A stretch of DNA of 64,000 bases from Anaerolineae bacterium. GTDB lineage: Bacteria > Chloroflexota > Anaerolineae > Anaerolineales > Anaerolineaceae. The stretch is taken from NCBI GenBank assembly GCA_013178095.1, contig JABLXK010000001.1, forward strand, positions 186,001 through 250,000, given 5' to 3'. Below the pieces are notes generated by a model. That model worked only from the letters and a program-made list of their open reading frames with translations, ran no database searches and had not been told where the DNA came from. The translations under genes and the position numbers were made by a program. Below, piece by piece: positions 61,952 through 64,000 of the stretch. Numbering within the stretch: the stretch's first letter is position 1; each line of letters opens with the position of its first letter.

Positions 61952-64000
61952 ATGAATAGGACCATCAAGTTATGTGTCCTTGGCGGCAGCGCGCTGGCAA
62001 CACCTATGTTGTTCGAAAGCATGGGCCGGCAGAACGCGCGGGGTTCTTACCAAGTTTGCTTGCATGGCAGGGATTCTCAACGCCTGGCGATGGTCAAGAA
62101 AATCTCGGAGAAAATTACCTGCCAATTTCCTGATCTGGACCTCTCAATAACAGCCACCCTCGATATGCGCGAAGCAATCGAGGGTGCTGCGTTTATATTA
62201 AACCAGATCCGGGTTGGCGGTTTGAAAGCGCGCCTGTTCGATGAAACCTTTCCACGGAAATACGGGATTCCCGGCGAAGAGACTGTTGGGCCGGGCGGTT
62301 TTTCCAATGCGCTGCGCGGCATACCGGTGGTTCTCGATCACTGCAAAACCATTGAGAAATATGCCCCGCAAGCGGTCATGCTGAATCTGATGAACCCCAG
62401 CAGCCTGATCCAATACGCGGTTACCCGCTACACATCAGTGAATGTCGTTGGAACTTGCGACACCCCCGTGAGCACCTGCCGCATGGTATCGAATGCCTTG
62501 GGCCTGCCAAAAGACAAATCCCGGGTTTCCTGGTTTGGCATGCACCACTTCGGATGGCTCTTCGACCTGGCTGTGGATGGGCAATCCCGACTTGATGCAG
62601 TTTTCGGGCAGTTGGAACGCATGGCCAACCTGGGCGTGGATCCCGAGATCGTTACTGCTTTACGGGCCATACCGGCGCCTTATCTCAAATATTATTTTCA
62701 TCCGGACCGCATGCTGGCGATGACAGAGGGGCGAAAACCGCGCGCGGAGCAGTTGATCGAGGTGTTTGCGCAATTGGAGAATGCCATGGACCACTGGTCC
62801 GAAGGCCAGCCGCTGGATTTCATGCAGCAGCGCGGTGCGGGCTGGTATGACAAGATTGTCGTTCCCACTCTGCTTGCCCTGGCTGAGAAGCGGGAGAGCG
62901 ATCTGATCTTGAGCGTTGGCAATGAAGATTCCGTTGCCTGGCTGCCCAAATCGGCTGTCATTGAAGCGCCGGTGGCTATTTCCGAAGGAAAGATCGGCAG
63001 GCCTCGAATTCCGGCATCTATCCCTGAAGATATCCAGGGCATGATTATGCGTAACTGCGCTTATGAAATGCTGGCGGTCGAAGCGATCGTGGAACATGAC
63101 CGCAGCAAAGCCCTGCGGGCGCTGCAATCCAATCTGCTGGTGAAGGATTTCAACCAGGTGCGCGGCATCATGGGTGAAATCTGGCCGGAAGAGGCGCGCC
63201 CCGCTTTCAAGTTGATTGCAGCCGAAAAACCCGCTGCCGAGGCATCTTCCGGGGCTGGAAAACCGGGCTTTGCCGTCCCAACCCTGCATTACGGCGAAAA
63301 AGCCATCGAGAGGATGCCGCTGCGTGAGAAAAAGTATGCAGTGATCACCATGGAAATCCCCTGGGTGAACATCCGCCAGCGCTTCCCGCGCGATCCCGAA
63401 GTGGTAGTTTACGTGGATGAGCTGGACTGGTACGCGCTGGAAGCCATCGAGCGCAGCCTGCCGGAGATCGATCTGGTGGTTGGCGTGGGCGGCGGGATGG
63501 CCACCGATGGCGCCAAGTTCGTGGGCTGGAAACGCCGCATCCCCGTGGATGTTGTCCCGACCATCACCTCCGTGGACGCTTCCGTTACCAAGAGCATTGC
63601 CGCCCGGTCGGGCGGGCACGTCACCTACATCGGTTACGTCGTTCCGCGCGACGTTTACGTTGACTATCCGGTTATCCGCGGCGCCCCCAAACGATTGAAC
63701 CGCTCCGGTGTCGGCGATATCCTCTGCTCCCACGTGGCCTTATTCGACTGGAAACTCTCCCACGATCACACGGGCGAGGAATACGATCCAAGCGCGGTTG
63801 ACCAAATGAAAACCTGGCTGGAGAAGATCGAAACCCAGGCCGCCGATATCGAGGCGATGAACGATAACGGTATCCGCCTGATCATGAACGCATTCGAAGA
63901 CATCAGCATCATTTGCCGCAAGTTCGGCAGCAGCCGCCCCCAGGAAGCCTCCGATCATACCTTTGCCTACAATGCCGAGTTCCAAACGGGCAAGAAATTC
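61952..64000 (+). CDS. Fusion of GH4 glycosidase and glycerol-1-phosphate dehydrogenase-like domain (partial)
   Basis: An uninterrupted frame from ATG 61952 (GAGAAG site) to the window edge: 683 codons, no stop. Residues 1 to about 428 are a GH4-type NAD-dependent glycosidase: GGSALATPMLF loop, IRVGGLKARLFDETFP, GEETVGPGGFSNALR, metal Cys169 in VVGTCDTP, and MHHFGW at 197-202 (usually NHFGW). After a short Ala/Gly linker (about 428-438), an iron-alcohol-dehydrogenase domain follows with GVGGGMATDGAK (511-), PTITSVDASVTKS and RSGVGDILCSHVALFDWKL, as in the glycerol-1-phosphate dehydrogenase/AraM group. GH4 enzymes cleave glycosides by redox elimination at C3. The 131-nt gap before it has no obvious promoter, so it may be transcribed with the regulator. 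Confidence 0.85.
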   Translation, partial: MNRTIKLCVLGGSALATPMLFESMGRQNARGSYQVCLHGRDSQRLAMVKKISEKITCQFPDLDLSITATLDMREAIEGAAFILNQIRVGGLKARLFDETFPRKYGIPGEETVGPGGFSNALRGIPVVLDHCKTIEKYAPQAVMLNLMNPSSLIQYAVTRYTSVNVVGTCDTPVSTCRMVSNALGLPKDKSRVSWFGMHHFGWLFDLAVDGQSRLDAVFGQLERMANLGVDPEIVTALRAIPAPYLKYYFHPDRMLAMTEGRKPRAEQLIEVFAQLENAMDHWSEGQPLDFMQQRGAGWYDKIVVPTLLALAEKRESDLILSVGNEDSVAWLPKSAVIEAPVAISEGKIGRPRIPASIPEDIQGMIMRNCAYEMLAVEAIVEHDRSKALRALQSNLLVKDFNQVRGIMGEIWPEEARPAFKLIAAEKPAAEASSGAGKPGFAVPTLHYGEKAIERMPLREKKYAVITMEIPWVNIRQRFPRDPEVVVYVDELDWYALEAIERSLPEIDLVVGVGGGMATDGAKFVGWKRRIPVDVVPTITSVDASVTKSIAARSGGHVTYIGYVVPRDVYVDYPVIRGAPKRLNRSGVGDILCSHVALFDWKLSHDHTGEEYDPSAVDQMKTWLEKIETQAADIEAMNDNGIRLIMNAFEDISIICRKFGSSRPQEASDHTFAYNAEFQTGKKF

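Noticed and set aside
61840..61959. Possible 40-residue peptide starting ATGAGATATCCG before the GH4 fusion
   Set aside because: No ribosome site, no domain, and it runs into the start of the next gene.

Overview
The window looks like chromosomal DNA of a free-living bacterium, most likely a Chloroflexota (Anaerolineae-type) lineage. That assignment is an inference from gene content (an EsaB/YukD-type ubiquitin-like operon, Thr/Pro-rich secreted proteins, an M32 carboxypeptidase, a guanylate kinase with a GxGKDS P-loop, a SerA without ACT domain beside a class V aminotransferase) and from moderately GC-rich codon use. No rRNA, tRNA, CRISPR array, phage or insertion sequence was found.

Region 1 (1-4010, minus strand) is the most striking part. 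It is a compact five-gene operon encoding what looks like a full ubiquitin-like conjugation pathway. In transcription order the genes are: an E1-type adenylating enzyme fused to an N-terminal GntR/FadR winged helix; a four-helix membrane protein with a C-terminal RING finger; a ubiquitin-like domain fused to an E2 with HPN motif and catalytic Cys; a free ubiquitin-like protein; and the start of a protein that may be a JAB/JAMM isopeptidase, cut by the window edge. A consensus sigma-70 promoter with a 31-nt palindrome of FadR type lies directly upstream of the E1 gene, so the E1 may repress its own operon.

Region 2 (4145-26892) is mainly housekeeping and envelope genes. It holds a secreted papain-like protease carrying its own chagasin-type inhibitor domain, followed by a separate chagasin-like lipoprotein; a class V aminotransferase; a 500-nt palindromic repeat patch; an S9 peptidase; SixA; an MFS exporter; a rhomboid protease; guanylate kinase; a frameshifted secreted metallopeptidase; a TetR-MacAB-like efflux operon; SerA; an M32 carboxypeptidase; and an L,D-transpeptidase.

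Region 3 (26996-58081) is a surface-glycan locus of about 31 kb, nearly all on the plus strand. It has a winged-helix regulator behind a consensus promoter, a Wzm/Wzt ABC exporter, sugar-nucleotide enzymes (epimerase, GDP-fucose synthase type, PseB type, RmlD type), two NeuB-type nonulosonate synthases, three cytidylyltransferase-family enzymes (one a NeuA-HAD fusion), a radical SAM/SPASM protein, two KpsC-like capsule proteins, a GT42/DUF115-like possible sialyltransferase, several GT2/GT4 enzymes and a polytopic GT39-like transferase. Together these suggest a nonulosonic-acid-containing polysaccharide or glycoprotein glycan exported by an ABC transporter. Two genes run against the main direction: a methyltransferase-GT2 fusion and an oligopeptide-type binding lipoprotein.

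Region 4 (58241-64000) is a separate locus: M20 peptidase, DegT-type aminotransferase, GntR-UTRA regulator, and a fused GH4 glycosidase / glycerol-1-phosphate-dehydrogenase-like protein that runs off the window. Two near-identical promoter-operator modules, before the peptidase gene and before the regulator gene, suggest one regulon controlled by that GntR protein.
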